64,000 nucleotides of DNA from an uncultured Lachnospiraceae bacterium (GCA_900544685.1 UQWA01000012.1:15395-79394); one strand, 5' to 3'. Numbered from the stretch's first letter, positions 8,236-16,653 are shown. Notes: generated by a model from the sequence alone, not told the origin. Numbers and translations are program-made.

Positions 8236-9780
8236 CTAATCCACCAGCTTCTCCAGTTCTTTCACATATTCTGTCTGACTGGATACTTTATGTCCTGCCG
8301 TTGCCGCATATTTATTTACCGCTGCCTGTGATTTCTTGATAGACTGCATGGTTCCGGCACCTGCCACGCATCCTCCAGGGCATGCCATGCCTTCCAGAAG
8401 ATACCCGTTATATTTTCCGGCTTTCGCCATAGTCAGAAGCTTCCTGCATTCTTTCAGACCTTCTGCATTTGCCATTTTAATATCCATATCCGGATATTTC
8501 TCTCGGATTACATTTTCTACTGCTTTCGCCACCCCACCGGATACTGCAAAATTACGGCCATCTGATGAGGCATCATTCACACCATTCGGATCTTCTTCCA
8601 ATAATTCTACATTGATATTCTTCGCTGCAAAAATTCCTGTCATTTCTTCAAATGTCAATACAAAGTCTACTTCGCTCTTTACGGTTCTTCGCATAGCTTC
8701 CAGCTTTTTCGCCGCACATGGTCCTATAAATACCACTTTTGCATTTTTGTTTTGCTGTTTGATCAGTCTGGCTGTCAAGGTCATCGGCGTCAGTGCCATG
8801 GAGATACAGTTCGCATAATCCGGAAACAGTTTTTTTGCCATCATAGACCATGCCGGGCAACAGGATGTTGCCATAAACGGAAGCTTTTCCGGTACTTCTT
8901 TCACAAAATCTTCCGCTTCCTGTGCTGCACACAGATCTGCTCCGATTGCCACTTCAAATACATCTGTAAATCCCAGTTCTCTCATAGCCGCTCTTAATTT
9001 ACCCGGCGTCACTTTCGGTCCAAACTGACCTACAAATGCCGGAGCCAGTGCCGCATAAACCTGTTCTCCAGCCTGAATAGAACGAATAACCTGAAAAATC
9101 TGTGACTTGTCCGCAATCGCACCAAAAGGACAATTCACCAGACATTGTCCGCAAGACACACATTTGTCGTAATCAATATCTGCTTTTCCATTCTTATCCG
9201 TATGAATAGCATCCATTCCACAAGCTGCCGCACATGGTCGTTCCTGTACAATGATTGCATGATAAGAACAGACTTCGGCACATTTTCCGCATTTGATACA
9301 TTTTTCCTGATCTATATAAGATCTTCCATTTGTACGATCCAGTTTGATTGCTTTTTTCGGACAGACTTCCACACATGGGTGTGCCAGACACCCCTGACAG
9401 CCATCTGTTACCCACACTCTTTTCTCATTGCAACCATTACATGCAAATTTGATGACATTAATCAACGGCGGCGTATAGTATGTCTCTGGTTTATCAGCCA
9501 GCTCGACCTGATCCGAAATCGGTGCATGCTCTGTCGCATCACGATATGGCAGTCCCATAGCTAAACGCACACGTTCTCCGACAATTGCCCTCTCAAGAAA
9601 AACATCACTTCGAAAACTGCCTGTCTCTCCCGGAATAATGTGATAAGGTATCTCTTCCACTGTTTTCTCTACAGAACAACCCGTATCATAAGCCATTTTT
9701 GCCACTTCCGTAAAAATAGCATGACGAATCTCCTGTATTCTTGTTTCTACTCCTCGCACTTTTTTTCCTCCTGTGCTCAT
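8236..9780 (-). CDS. [FeFe] hydrogenase, group-B-like monomer
   Basis: A 514-residue iron-only hydrogenase. A longer frame from TTG at 9843 exists, but ATG at 9780 has a perfect AGGAGG 4 bases upstream, so I use 9780. Cysteine-rich segments in the N-terminal half include ferredoxin-like CIKCGKCAEVC and CVSCGQCLVNC. All three H-cluster motifs are present: TSCCPAW, GPCAAKKLE and EGMACPGGC. Both cysteines of TSCCP are kept, so it should be catalytically competent. The architecture (no NuoG-like N-terminal domain) fits group B. It would evolve or oxidise H2 with ferredoxin in the cytoplasm. Uncommonly, it leads an ABC-transporter operon. Confidence 0.9.
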   Translation of the reverse strand: MSTGGKKVRGVETRIQEIRHAIFTEVAKMAYDTGCSVEKTVEEIPYHIIPGETGSFRSDVFLERAIVGERVRLAMGLPYRDATEHAPISDQVELADKPETYYTPPLINVIKFACNGCNEKRVWVTDGCQGCLAHPCVEVCPKKAIKLDRTNGRSYIDQEKCIKCGKCAEVCSYHAIIVQERPCAAACGMDAIHTDKNGKADIDYDKCVSCGQCLVNCPFGAIADKSQIFQVIRSIQAGEQVYAALAPAFVGQFGPKVTPGKLRAAMRELGFTDVFEVAIGADLCAAQEAEDFVKEVPEKLPFMATSCCPAWSMMAKKLFPDYANCISMALTPMTLTARLIKQQNKNAKVVFIGPCAAKKLEAMRRTVKSEVDFVLTFEEMTGIFAAKNINVELLEEDPNGVNDASSDGRNFAVSGGVAKAVENVIREKYPDMDIKMANAEGLKECRKLLTMAKAGKYNGYLLEGMACPGGCVAGAGTMQSIKKSQAAVNKYAATAGHKVSSQTEYVKELEKLVD

Positions 9781-9850
9781 ATATTCCTCCTGATACCTTA
9801 AAATTCTTTTCCGCATATACTGCTGTTTAAGATTATTTCCCAAACACGAA

Positions 9851-9856
9851 ATTATA
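9851..9856 (-). promoter_or_regulatory. Possible -10 element before the hydrogenase gene
   Basis: TATAAT on the minus strand about 70 bases upstream of the chosen hydrogenase start. No good -35 is seen at 16-18 bases, so the assignment is weak. Confidence 0.3.
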
Positions 9857-9889
9857 TTAACAAACTTCTATATAAAATTCCATATAAAA

Positions 9890-9922
9890 ATCCTGTGGAA
9901 ACACTTCCGGCTGCCACAGGAT
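9890..9922 (-). terminator. Terminator after the FecBCD/methyltransferase operon
   Basis: Perfect 9-bp stem ATCCTGTGG/CCACAGGAT with a 15-base loop, followed on the minus strand by TTTTTAT. It lies 50 bases after the methyltransferase stop codon and upstream of the hydrogenase. Confidence 0.85.
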
Positions 9923-9971
9923 CTTAAAATTCATCTGCAGGTGACGTAATCTACTACTGCAAATTTAGATT

Positions 9972-10745
9972 TTACTTCTCTCCTCCAATTAAAAACATTG
10001 GCATAAATGCATCCATTTCCTGACTCAATTCATCCTGCATTTCATCAGGAGTTTTCATTACTTTCTTTAATTGCGGAATGGCAAATACTTTCCTCCATCC
10101 GTTATCCATGAGGTACTGTAAATCCCATCCCGGTCTGTTTTTGCTACTCATAAACAAATCTTTACTGACATTTTCAAATGTATCTCTCTTTCCATCATGG
10201 GAGAAAATACCTCTTCCACATTTTTTTGTCAATTTTTCATTCAATATCTGAAATTGCTGCATTCTGTTTTCATCATATAAATGCAGATAATAATTCGCAT
10301 CAAACACCAGCATTCTTCCACCCGGTTTTAATATACGTTTCCATTCCTGATATGCTTTTGGGGGATCGCTTAATGTCCAGGTAATGTTGCGGCTAATTAT
10401 CATATCAAATGAATTATCTTCAAACATTGTCTCCTGACAATTCATAACAAACAATTCTGCATCCACTCCGGCTGCTGCTACGTTCTCTTTTGCAGCCTTG
10501 ATCATATTTTCTGTCAGGTCAATCCCAATAACATGATGCCCTAATTCACCTAGTACAACCGGGAAATAACCCGGTCCTGTTCCACAATCCAAAATCTTCA
10601 TCGCACCGCTCATCGGAGCATAAGATAATATCACATCTGACCACGCTTTTTTCTGTTGCTCTTCTTTTAAGAGTTCTTCTTTAATCTGTTCATCATATAT
10701 CTGGGCATCTCCTTCCCAGATATTCTTTATCTGACTGTTAAACAT
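9972..10745 (-). CDS. Class I SAM-dependent methyltransferase
   Basis: A 257-residue Rossmann-fold methyltransferase. Motif I is ILDCGTGPGYFPVVLGELG, followed by the acidic GIDLTENM and the NITWTLSDPPKAYQEWKRILKPGG block typical of the UbiE/Methyltransf_11 group. It directly abuts the ATPase gene of the Fec-type transporter and is its last operon member. The family methylates many small molecules. The linkage suggests it acts on the transported chelate or cofactor, or protects against the metal(loid), but nothing in the sequence decides this. Confidence 0.85.
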   Translation of the reverse strand: MFNSQIKNIWEGDAQIYDEQIKEELLKEEQQKKAWSDVILSYAPMSGAMKILDCGTGPGYFPVVLGELGHHVIGIDLTENMIKAAKENVAAAGVDAELFVMNCQETMFEDNSFDMIISRNITWTLSDPPKAYQEWKRILKPGGRMLVFDANYYLHLYDENRMQQFQILNEKLTKKCGRGIFSHDGKRDTFENVSKDLFMSSKNRPGWDLQYLMDNGWRKVFAIPQLKKVMKTPDEMQDELSQEMDAFMPMFLIGGEK

Positions 10746-11519
10746 CTATTTCTCCTCTTCTGTTGTCACTACATGCATTGGAGTAACTGTTGTAATTCCA
10801 CTTGGAATTTTATATACTTCAATACTGACTTTATATACTTTTTCCAACAGTTCTTTCTCCAGGACTTGTTCTGGACTTGCCTGGCGAATATTTTTTCCTT
10901 CATGAAGTAACACAATTTCATCAGAATATCTCGATACCAACGAAAGATCATGCATTACAATAATTCCTATACACTGGTTCTCTCTGCAATATTGTTTTGT
11001 CACATCCAACAATTTCAGCTGATGATACAAATCCAGTGCGGATGTTGGTTCATCAAGCAAAAGCAGTTTAGGCTTTGCGATCAACGCCTGTGCCATAACC
11101 ACCATCTGTTTCTGTCCACCAGAAAGATCTGAAAAACGTTGTTCTGCCAGATGTGTAATCTGTAGCTTTTCCATAATTTCTTCTACTTCGCCAAGAATTT
11201 CATCATTCACACGCCACTTCAGATCCGCTATTTTACCAAGCAAAACCATTTCTATGACAGTAAGCGCTGATGTCGAATATGCCATCTGAGGAACATAGGC
11301 TATCTGTTCTTTGGAATATATTTCTTTCCCGTCAGAAAGACATATCTCTCCACTGCTTTTCAGCAAACCGGCTATTGATTTTAAAAAAACACTTTTTCCG
11401 GCTCCATTAATGCCAATTACTGAATTCAGTGTTCCTTCATAAAAAGCTGCATCAACGCCTTTCAGAACCTCTTTCTTTCCAAATCTAATCTGTACATCTT
11501 TGCATATTAACTTTAGCAT
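10746..11519 (-). CDS. FecE/BtuD-type ABC transporter ATPase
   Basis: A 257-residue ATPase starting at ATG 11519, which overlaps the permease stop by one base (TAATG). A longer frame reaching 11942 only shadows the permease gene and is rejected. Walker A is GINGAGKSV, the signature LSGGQKQ and Walker B LLLLDEP. It energises import through the neighbouring FecCD-type permease (iron-siderophore, heme, cobalamin or other metal chelate). Confidence 0.9.
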   Translation of the reverse strand: MLKLICKDVQIRFGKKEVLKGVDAAFYEGTLNSVIGINGAGKSVFLKSIAGLLKSSGEICLSDGKEIYSKEQIAYVPQMAYSTSALTVIEMVLLGKIADLKWRVNDEILGEVEEIMEKLQITHLAEQRFSDLSGGQKQMVVMAQALIAKPKLLLLDEPTSALDLYHQLKLLDVTKQYCRENQCIGIIVMHDLSLVSRYSDEIVLLHEGKNIRQASPEQVLEKELLEKVYKVSIEVYKIPSGITTVTPMHVVTTEEEK

Positions 11520-12559
11520 TATATCTTTTTCCTTATAATCAAGTAAGACAAAAAGGCTACTCCTACAATATTTGTAATAATTCCAACCGGTATAACTTCT
11601 CCTGGTTTTAACATTTTTGACAGCACCGAAGCAGCCAGCAAAATAATGATGCCAAAAATTGCAGACAATGGCGCTAAGAACCTTTGATCTTCTCCCACAT
11701 AACTTCTTGCCAGATGTGGCGCGACAAGACCAATAAATCCTATGGATCCAACATAAGAGACTGTTACTGCCGTCAATACAGAAGAGTATAAAAATGTTCT
11801 TCGACGCAACTTTTCTGTATTGATTCCGAGACTCTGTGCACGCTCCTCTCCGGCAGACAATGCTGTCAGTTTCCAACTTAATAACATAGACAACATGAAA
11901 AAGATTGCAAAATTTACACTGCAGACCTGTACCCCTTCCCAACTTGCCTTTGACAATGATCCGAATGTCCAGTGCATAATTTCTGACAACTGTTCACGAC
12001 TCGCCATATACTGCATCAGTGTCTGAAGTGCTGTAAACAGGAAATTAATGATAATTCCAAACAGCACCATATCCTTTGTTCCGGCATTGCGATATCGAAT
12101 CATGGCAGAAATCAATCCACAGGCAAATAATGCAAACGCCAAAGATGACACTGAATTATTCAGCCACCCAATCGGAATAAACGGAAATCCAGTTACTACA
12201 CCAAATGCTGCTCCAAATCCTGCTGCCGATGATATTCCCAGTGTATATGGACTGGCAAGTGGATTTTGCAAAATCGTCTGCGTCTGTTCTCCCGCAAGCG
12301 CAAGAGATGCGCCCACACAAATACATGTGAGCGTCATCGGCATTCGAACTCCCCAAATAATGTAATAATATCGGTCTTGCTCTTTATTTATCCGAAAAAT
12401 AATTTTTAACGCTTCCTGTACTGTCAAACTGGAAGATCCTATCATAATATCCCATACTGCAAAAACAATCAGCATTAAAATAAAAAGTGTAAAAGCTGCC
12501 ACCCTTCCTCGTATCAGCTTTTTATATGTATTCTGTTGTACTGATATACTAGTCTTCAT
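11519..12559 (-). CDS. FecCD/BtuC-type ABC transporter permease
   Basis: A 346-residue polytopic membrane protein of the FecCD family with many hydrophobic segments. Family signatures include LRLP-region equivalent WGVRMPMTLTCICVGASLALAGEQTQTILQNPLASPYTLGIS (described by its key PLASPYTLGIS part) and GSIGFIGLVAPHLAR near the C-terminus. It overlaps the binding-protein gene end by 11 bases and the ATPase start by one, giving tight coupling. Confidence 0.9.
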   Translation of the reverse strand: MKTSISVQQNTYKKLIRGRVAAFTLFILMLIVFAVWDIMIGSSSLTVQEALKIIFRINKEQDRYYYIIWGVRMPMTLTCICVGASLALAGEQTQTILQNPLASPYTLGISSAAGFGAAFGVVTGFPFIPIGWLNNSVSSLAFALFACGLISAMIRYRNAGTKDMVLFGIIINFLFTALQTLMQYMASREQLSEIMHWTFGSLSKASWEGVQVCSVNFAIFFMLSMLLSWKLTALSAGEERAQSLGINTEKLRRRTFLYSSVLTAVTVSYVGSIGFIGLVAPHLARSYVGEDQRFLAPLSAIFGIIILLAASVLSKMLKPGEVIPVGIITNIVGVAFLSYLIIRKKI

Positions 12560-13697
12560 AACTGTACTGATGGAAGAATATACCCTCCTGCGGCAAAGAT
12601 GGAAGATACTTCTCTGTAAATGCTTTTATATCAGCTTCTGGATCAAGATCCTGGAACTCATCCGGATACAAATTTTTTGCAATATATTCCACAACACAAT
12701 AATCTCGTAAAGTGCGTAACACACCATCATCGATACAGTAAATCTGATTATTTTTTACAGCTTGAAGCTGATCGTATCCAGGTCTTGCTTCTACCATACC
12801 TTTTGTAGATTCTAAAAATTCATCTTCTGTCACATTATATCCCATACGGAATCCATCTGCATTGGAATTACTTTTTCCACCACCTATAATAAAAATGGTA
12901 TCTGGATCCTGTTCCAACAGGAATTCCAGATCTAAATGGGTTCCAGATCCTTCCTGCCCCTCTTTCCATACCAGATTCATGATATCATCACCACCGCCCT
13001 CTTTCAGGTAACTTCCGAAAAGAGTATATGGGAAATCACTATATCCAAGCTCATGGTACGAATCCATATCTGTGTGGTACTCATGGAATGTCTTCTTTTT
13101 ATTCTGAATCTCTGCTGTACGAGCTGCAATTCCTTCATGACCTGCTGTATATAAATCCAAAATTTCCTGTGCTCTGTCTTCAACCTGGAAAATTTCTCCT
13201 AAAATCTTCGTTGCTGCTGTATGTTCTTCCACCGTACATGCAGAATAATTAATTGCTACAACTGGAATACCTGCTTCTTCCAGTTTTTCCATGGCTTCCG
13301 GAGCACCCTCATATTGATAATTTCCTACGATAGCAACATCTACATCCATTTCAATCAGTTTCTCTACATCAAAATTATCCTGCATAGTAGATCCAACATC
13401 TACCATATCAGCATAACCTTCCACATTTTCTCTATACATCTCTGACAAGCTGGCAAAAAATCCTTCTGTATCATATAAAGAAGTTGCTTTTACCTTTGTA
13501 AAAGCATCTGGTCCCACTACTGTAAGAAAGTTCTCATAATAAAAGCCAAGATAACAACTTTCTACTGGCAAGTTAACAGTAACCTCACGTCCTAATTGAT
13601 CTGTAATGGTTACAGATTCTGATTCCGCTGCTGCGCTGACGGTCATAAGACCACACAACATTGTTGCTGCAACTAATACTACATACTTTTTCTTCAT
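12549..13697 (-). CDS. Fec/Btu-type periplasmic-binding-like protein
   Basis: A 382-residue binding protein for the adjacent FecCD/FecE pair. It begins with a basic signal peptide ending about ...VSAAAES and has no clear lipobox cysteine. TITDQLGREVTV is the standard opening of the family's mature domain; further segments are VDVAIVGNYQYE and a C-terminal AVKNNQIYCIDD. GGGAG-type ribosome site (GGGAG, 7 bases before ATG). First gene of the operon, about 240 bases downstream of a predicted promoter and behind a terminator-like hairpin. Confidence 0.85.
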   Translation of the reverse strand: MKKKYVVLVAATMLCGLMTVSAAAESESVTITDQLGREVTVNLPVESCYLGFYYENFLTVVGPDAFTKVKATSLYDTEGFFASLSEMYRENVEGYADMVDVGSTMQDNFDVEKLIEMDVDVAIVGNYQYEGAPEAMEKLEEAGIPVVAINYSACTVEEHTAATKILGEIFQVEDRAQEILDLYTAGHEGIAARTAEIQNKKKTFHEYHTDMDSYHELGYSDFPYTLFGSYLKEGGGDDIMNLVWKEGQEGSGTHLDLEFLLEQDPDTIFIIGGGKSNSNADGFRMGYNVTEDEFLESTKGMVEARPGYDQLQAVKNNQIYCIDDGVLRTLRDYCVVEYIAKNLYPDEFQDLDPEADIKAFTEKYLPSLPQEGIFFHQYSYED

Positions 13698-13971
13698 TGG
13701 TTTTCTCCCTTATTTATAAATTTTTATTTCTTCCTACCCATTACACCTGAAAGCGATCATATGTTTTATAACAGTCCAGGCAGATCTTTTTCCATTCCAA
13801 ATAAGAATATCTATCAGGCTAAAAAAGAGCAGTCCTACCAAAAACTGCTCTTTCTAAGATAAGGATGCTAATGACATTGTTTCCAATATGTATATTTGCT
13901 GGAGTACCATATTGGAGGACTCTTTTAAGTTAACCTGCTGTTAATATAATCCATTTTGCAAGTCATAACAA
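13698..13971 (-). promoter_or_regulatory. Structured leader with promoter, upstream of the Fec-type operon
   Basis: On the minus strand: -35 TTGTTA (13966-13971), 17-base spacer, -10 TATATT (13943-13948). The transcript would then fold a 9-bp stem TCCAATATG/CATATTGGA (arms 13908-13916 and 13882-13890) and, further on, a terminator hairpin at 13824-13853. It resembles an attenuator or riboswitch leader. I could not match it to a riboswitch class by eye. A seven-codon ORF (MSLASLS) lies between the two hairpins. Confidence 0.45.
13819..13853 (-). terminator. Leader terminator hairpin before the Fec-type operon
   Basis: Perfect 10-bp stem AAAGAGCAGT/ACTGCTCTTT with a 10-base loop, followed on the minus strand by a T run. 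It stands about 120 bases upstream of the binding-protein gene it precedes, so it would cut the transcript short unless antitermination occurs. Confidence 0.7.
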
Positions 13972-14040
13972 GCCTCCCGGGGGGATATATTTTTCACTTT
14001 TCATATGAATAGATGGAATACCTACATCTCTTTTGGATAT

Positions 14041-14072
14041 ATATCAGATGTGAGATGACTCCCATCTGATAT
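14041..14072. repeat. Inverted repeat after the LysR gene
   Basis: 10-bp arms ATATCAGATG (14041-14050) and CATCTGATAT (14063-14072), 25 bases beyond the LysR stop codon. No U tract follows on the minus strand, so it may be a weak terminator or mRNA-end structure. Confidence 0.5.
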
Positions 14073-14096
14073 AGCCTCCAGCAGGATTGCATCGAT

Positions 14097-14984
14097 TTAT
14101 GATTCCATCACATAGTTTTTTATAAATGTCAAAAATTTCTTTGGTAATCTTTCCATTTTCTGATCATTACGGAAAATACAGATAAACTGCACAGACTGTT
14201 CCTGATTTTCCAGCTGCATGGTATCGTGATTTATAAATTTGTCACTATGACTCAGGCCATCAGGACTGATGTTACCCAAATCCGTGTTCTGCAGCATAGC
14301 CTGCATAATATAGTCACTGTTCGTAGTGACCTTAACCTGTAGTTTTCTTTTTTCTTCTTCACTTTCTTTTTGTTCTTTCCATAAAGAGATACCGGAATAA
14401 TAATCCTCCACGCCCTGAACCAAAGAAATCTCATTCCGTTTTTCATGGTATGCTTTGTCTCTGCAATACAAAACCGTTTTCGTTCTTTTTAAAGTATAGT
14501 AACCAATATGATTCTCCGGAAACATCTTCTTCAGCTTGTCCAGCTGAGAATCTTCAAAATAGGCAAAACCCAGCTGATCCTGATTTGCGATAATTCTTCG
14601 TATAATTTCTTCTGCCGGCGCACTGATGATATTATATTTTTCTCCTGCACTTTCTTGTATATAATACTCACAGAACGTATTGGCAAACCAGGAACTTGGC
14701 TGAAATGATACTCTCAGTTCTTCTGTGGCATCTTCTTCCGCACAATCCAGAATCTTTGCACTGCACGCTACCATACTTAATGCATATTTATAAATCTGCT
14801 CCCCTTTTGCAGTCAATTCAATTCCATGCCGCCTTCGTTCAAATATTTTCTTTCCAAGTTCTTTTTCCAGAGCCGCTATGGTTTTGCTCACATTGGACTG
14901 TGACGTAAACAGCATCGAAGCCGCCTTACTGAATGATTTTGTCTGTGCACAGATTACCATGCACTGAAGCTGTCGTAATTCCAT
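14097..14984 (-). CDS. LysR-family transcriptional regulator
   Basis: A 295-residue LysR protein. The N-terminal winged helix (MELRQLQCMV..., with SFSKAASMLFTSQSNVSKTIAALEKELG) is typical, and the C-terminal half is a weakly conserved effector-binding domain. AAAGGAC lies 4 bases before the ATG. It follows the aldo/keto reductase gene by 15 bases in the same direction and is probably in that transcript. The effector is not recognisable. Confidence 0.88.
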   Translation of the reverse strand: MELRQLQCMVICAQTKSFSKAASMLFTSQSNVSKTIAALEKELGKKIFERRRHGIELTAKGEQIYKYALSMVACSAKILDCAEEDATEELRVSFQPSSWFANTFCEYYIQESAGEKYNIISAPAEEIIRRIIANQDQLGFAYFEDSQLDKLKKMFPENHIGYYTLKRTKTVLYCRDKAYHEKRNEISLVQGVEDYYSGISLWKEQKESEEEKRKLQVKVTTNSDYIMQAMLQNTDLGNISPDGLSHSDKFINHDTMQLENQEQSVQFICIFRNDQKMERLPKKFLTFIKNYVMES

Positions 14985-14999
14985 TTTTGTCCTTTCATC

Positions 15000-15992
15000 T
15001 TATTCCTGAGAAATCTCATCAATAAATCTACGTTCTTCTTCCGTAAATGGTGCGCAGGCGATTGCTTTGATATTATCCAGGATCTGCTGTGGTCTGGATG
15101 CACCTATCAGGACACTGGTTACTTCCTTATGCTGAAGCAGCCAGCCAAGTGCCATCTCTGCCAGTTTTTCACCACGCTGAGCGGCCAGTTCATTTAGCCT
15201 GCGTATCTGTCCCAGTCTGTGTTCATCCAGCGTACTTTCTTTCAGGAATCTACCGTCGGTACGGATACGGCTGTCTTCCGGAATTCCGTGAAGATAGCGA
15301 TCTGTAAGCTGTCCCTGTGCCAGCGGACTAAAGGTGATCAGACCTTTTTGCAGTTCACCGGTCATTTGTTTCAGACCGTTTTTCTCTACGGTTCTGTCAA
15401 AAATGGAATACCTGTTTTGGTTAATCACAAACGGACAACGAAGTTCCTGCAGAATCGCAGCAGCTTTTTTCAAAGTTTCTCCATCATAATTAGAGAGTCC
15501 CACATAGATTGCCTTACCGCTCTGTACCGCACTTGCCAGTGCTCCCATGGTTTCTTCCAGTGGTGTATCCGGATCCATTCTGTGATGATAGAAAATATCC
15601 ACATATTCCAGTCCCATACGTTTCAGGCTCTGATCCAGACTTGCAAGAAGGTATTTACGGCTTCCCCAGTTACCATAAGGGCCGTCCCACATATCATATC
15701 CGGCTTTTGTCGTAATAATCAGTTCATCTCGATAGACCCCCAGATCTTCTTTTAAGATTCTGCCGAAGTTTTTCTCTGCACTGCCCGGTTCCGGTCCATA
15801 ATTATTTGCCAGGTCAAATTGTGTGATTCCGTTGTCAAACGCGGTGAAGCAAAGTTCCCTCATATTTTCAAACTTTGCGGTATCTCCAAAATTATGCCAC
15901 AGTCCAAGTGACACCTTCGGAAGTAACAGTCCGCTGTTTCCGCAGCGTTTATATTCCATGGCCGTGTATCTCTCTTTTGATGCAGTATACAT
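15000..15992 (-). CDS. Aldo/keto reductase (YghZ/MgrA-like)
   Basis: A 330-residue NADPH-dependent aldo/keto reductase. Catalytic-tetrad positions are visible: Asp (FDLANNYG, with the Tyr), Lys (IITTKAGYD) and His (IFYHHRMDP). The C-terminal SVLIGASRPQQI cofactor loop matches the potassium-channel-beta/YghZ subgroup, which reduces aldehydes such as L-glyceraldehyde 3-phosphate or methylglyoxal. Strong AGGGGGAAG ribosome site. First gene of a two-gene unit with LysR. Confidence 0.88.
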   Translation of the reverse strand: MYTASKERYTAMEYKRCGNSGLLLPKVSLGLWHNFGDTAKFENMRELCFTAFDNGITQFDLANNYGPEPGSAEKNFGRILKEDLGVYRDELIITTKAGYDMWDGPYGNWGSRKYLLASLDQSLKRMGLEYVDIFYHHRMDPDTPLEETMGALASAVQSGKAIYVGLSNYDGETLKKAAAILQELRCPFVINQNRYSIFDRTVEKNGLKQMTGELQKGLITFSPLAQGQLTDRYLHGIPEDSRIRTDGRFLKESTLDEHRLGQIRRLNELAAQRGEKLAEMALGWLLQHKEVTSVLIGASRPQQILDNIKAIACAPFTEEERRFIDEISQE

Positions 15993-16042
15993 AGTAATCT
16001 TCCCCCTGTTTTGATATAGATTTTTGTAACGGTTCGAATTCC

Positions 16043-16048
16043 ATTATA
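16043..16048 (-). promoter_or_regulatory. Possible -10 element before the aldo/keto reductase
   Basis: TATAAT on the minus strand about 50 bases upstream of the reductase start. No recognisable -35. Confidence 0.3.
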
Positions 16049-16091
16049 CCATCATTCTCCTACTGCTAGCATCATTTAAATAAACAAAAAT

Positions 16092-16230
16092 CGTATCTGT
16101 TCAGTATCTTCACAGATACGAAGCCAAAATTCAATAAAATCACCTTTGGTGATGGAATTTTGGCGTGCATGTCTCGGGATTTTGGCATATTCATGCCAAA
16201 ACACCTCGCGGGACAGTGGGTTCTGAACAG
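16092..16230. repeat. Compact folded intergenic element with nested inverted repeats
   Basis: Three successive perfect hairpins: CGTATCTGT/ACAGATACG (16092-16120), GCCAAAATTC/GAATTTTGGC (16123-16164, with an inner ATCACC/GGTGAT) and TTTTGGCA/TGCCAAAA (16180-16201). An outer pair, CTGTTCAG (16097-16104) with CTGAACAG (16223-16230), can close the whole unit but competes with the first hairpin. No coding potential. It may be a dispersed palindromic element or a structured RNA. Confidence 0.6.
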
Positions 16231-16295
16231 TCACCAAAAATCTTATATTTTTCTTCCATACTTAAAAGGTATTGTTGACTACATAAACTAAATAT

Positions 16296-16324
16296 TTCAC
16301 AATAGTTGCATTCCGTGCTATATT
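16296..16324 (+). promoter_or_regulatory. Candidate promoter of the 21-residue small ORF
   Basis: -35 TTCACA (16296-16301), 17-base spacer, -10 TATATT (16319-16324). About 95 bases upstream of the small ORF start. Confidence 0.4.
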
Positions 16325-16417
16325 ATAGACAGATAAAAAGTCAGGCCGGACTTAACAAGATGTGAAATCACTTAATCCATTATTATTTCTCACAATGTTG
16401 AAAAGGAGGAACTGATC

Positions 16418-16483
16418 ATGAAGAAGTTTAAAGAATTTTTATCCGAATATTACCATAGTTTCGCAAAGGGATATCATATGTAA
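16418..16483 (+). CDS. Small protein, 21 residues
   Basis: ATG at 16418 is preceded at ideal spacing (8 bases) by AGGAGG (16404-16409) and followed after the TAA by a strong intrinsic terminator at 16522-16550. The peptide starts MKKFKEFLSEYYHSF and is basic and amphipathic with aromatic residues; it has no clear membrane segment or cysteines. Promoter, ribosome site and terminator together form a complete monocistronic unit. No function recognised. It might be a regulatory micropeptide or the visible part of a small RNA gene. Confidence 0.6.
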   Translation: MKKFKEFLSEYYHSFAKGYHM

Positions 16484-16521
16484 TCTGATATTCACCAGAT
16501 AAGATAAGATATACACTCTCT

Positions 16522-16550
16522 GGGGACTGCTCACGTAGCAGCCCCCTTTT
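16522..16550 (+). terminator. Intrinsic terminator after the small ORF
   Basis: Stem GGGGACTGCT/AGCAGCCCC (one bulged A) with a short CACGT loop, followed by TTTTT. Confidence 0.85.
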
Positions 16551-16653
16551 TATGTTTTGTTTGACTTATGCCGGATAATGTGCGACAATGCTTTTATGGT
16601 TGAAAGTGCTAAAGTGAACTTGATTCTTGAATAACTATAGGGAGGCATGTTAC

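Noticed and set aside
11520..11942. N-terminal extension of the FecE-type ATPase
   Set aside because: It overlaps the permease gene entirely, has no homology, and the ATG at 11519 forms a normal TAATG overlap.
13698..14096. T-box or cobalamin riboswitch in the leader
   Set aside because: A GGTAC-like string is present, but no T-box specifier layout or AGGGTGGNACCGCG sequence and no B12-box were found by eye.
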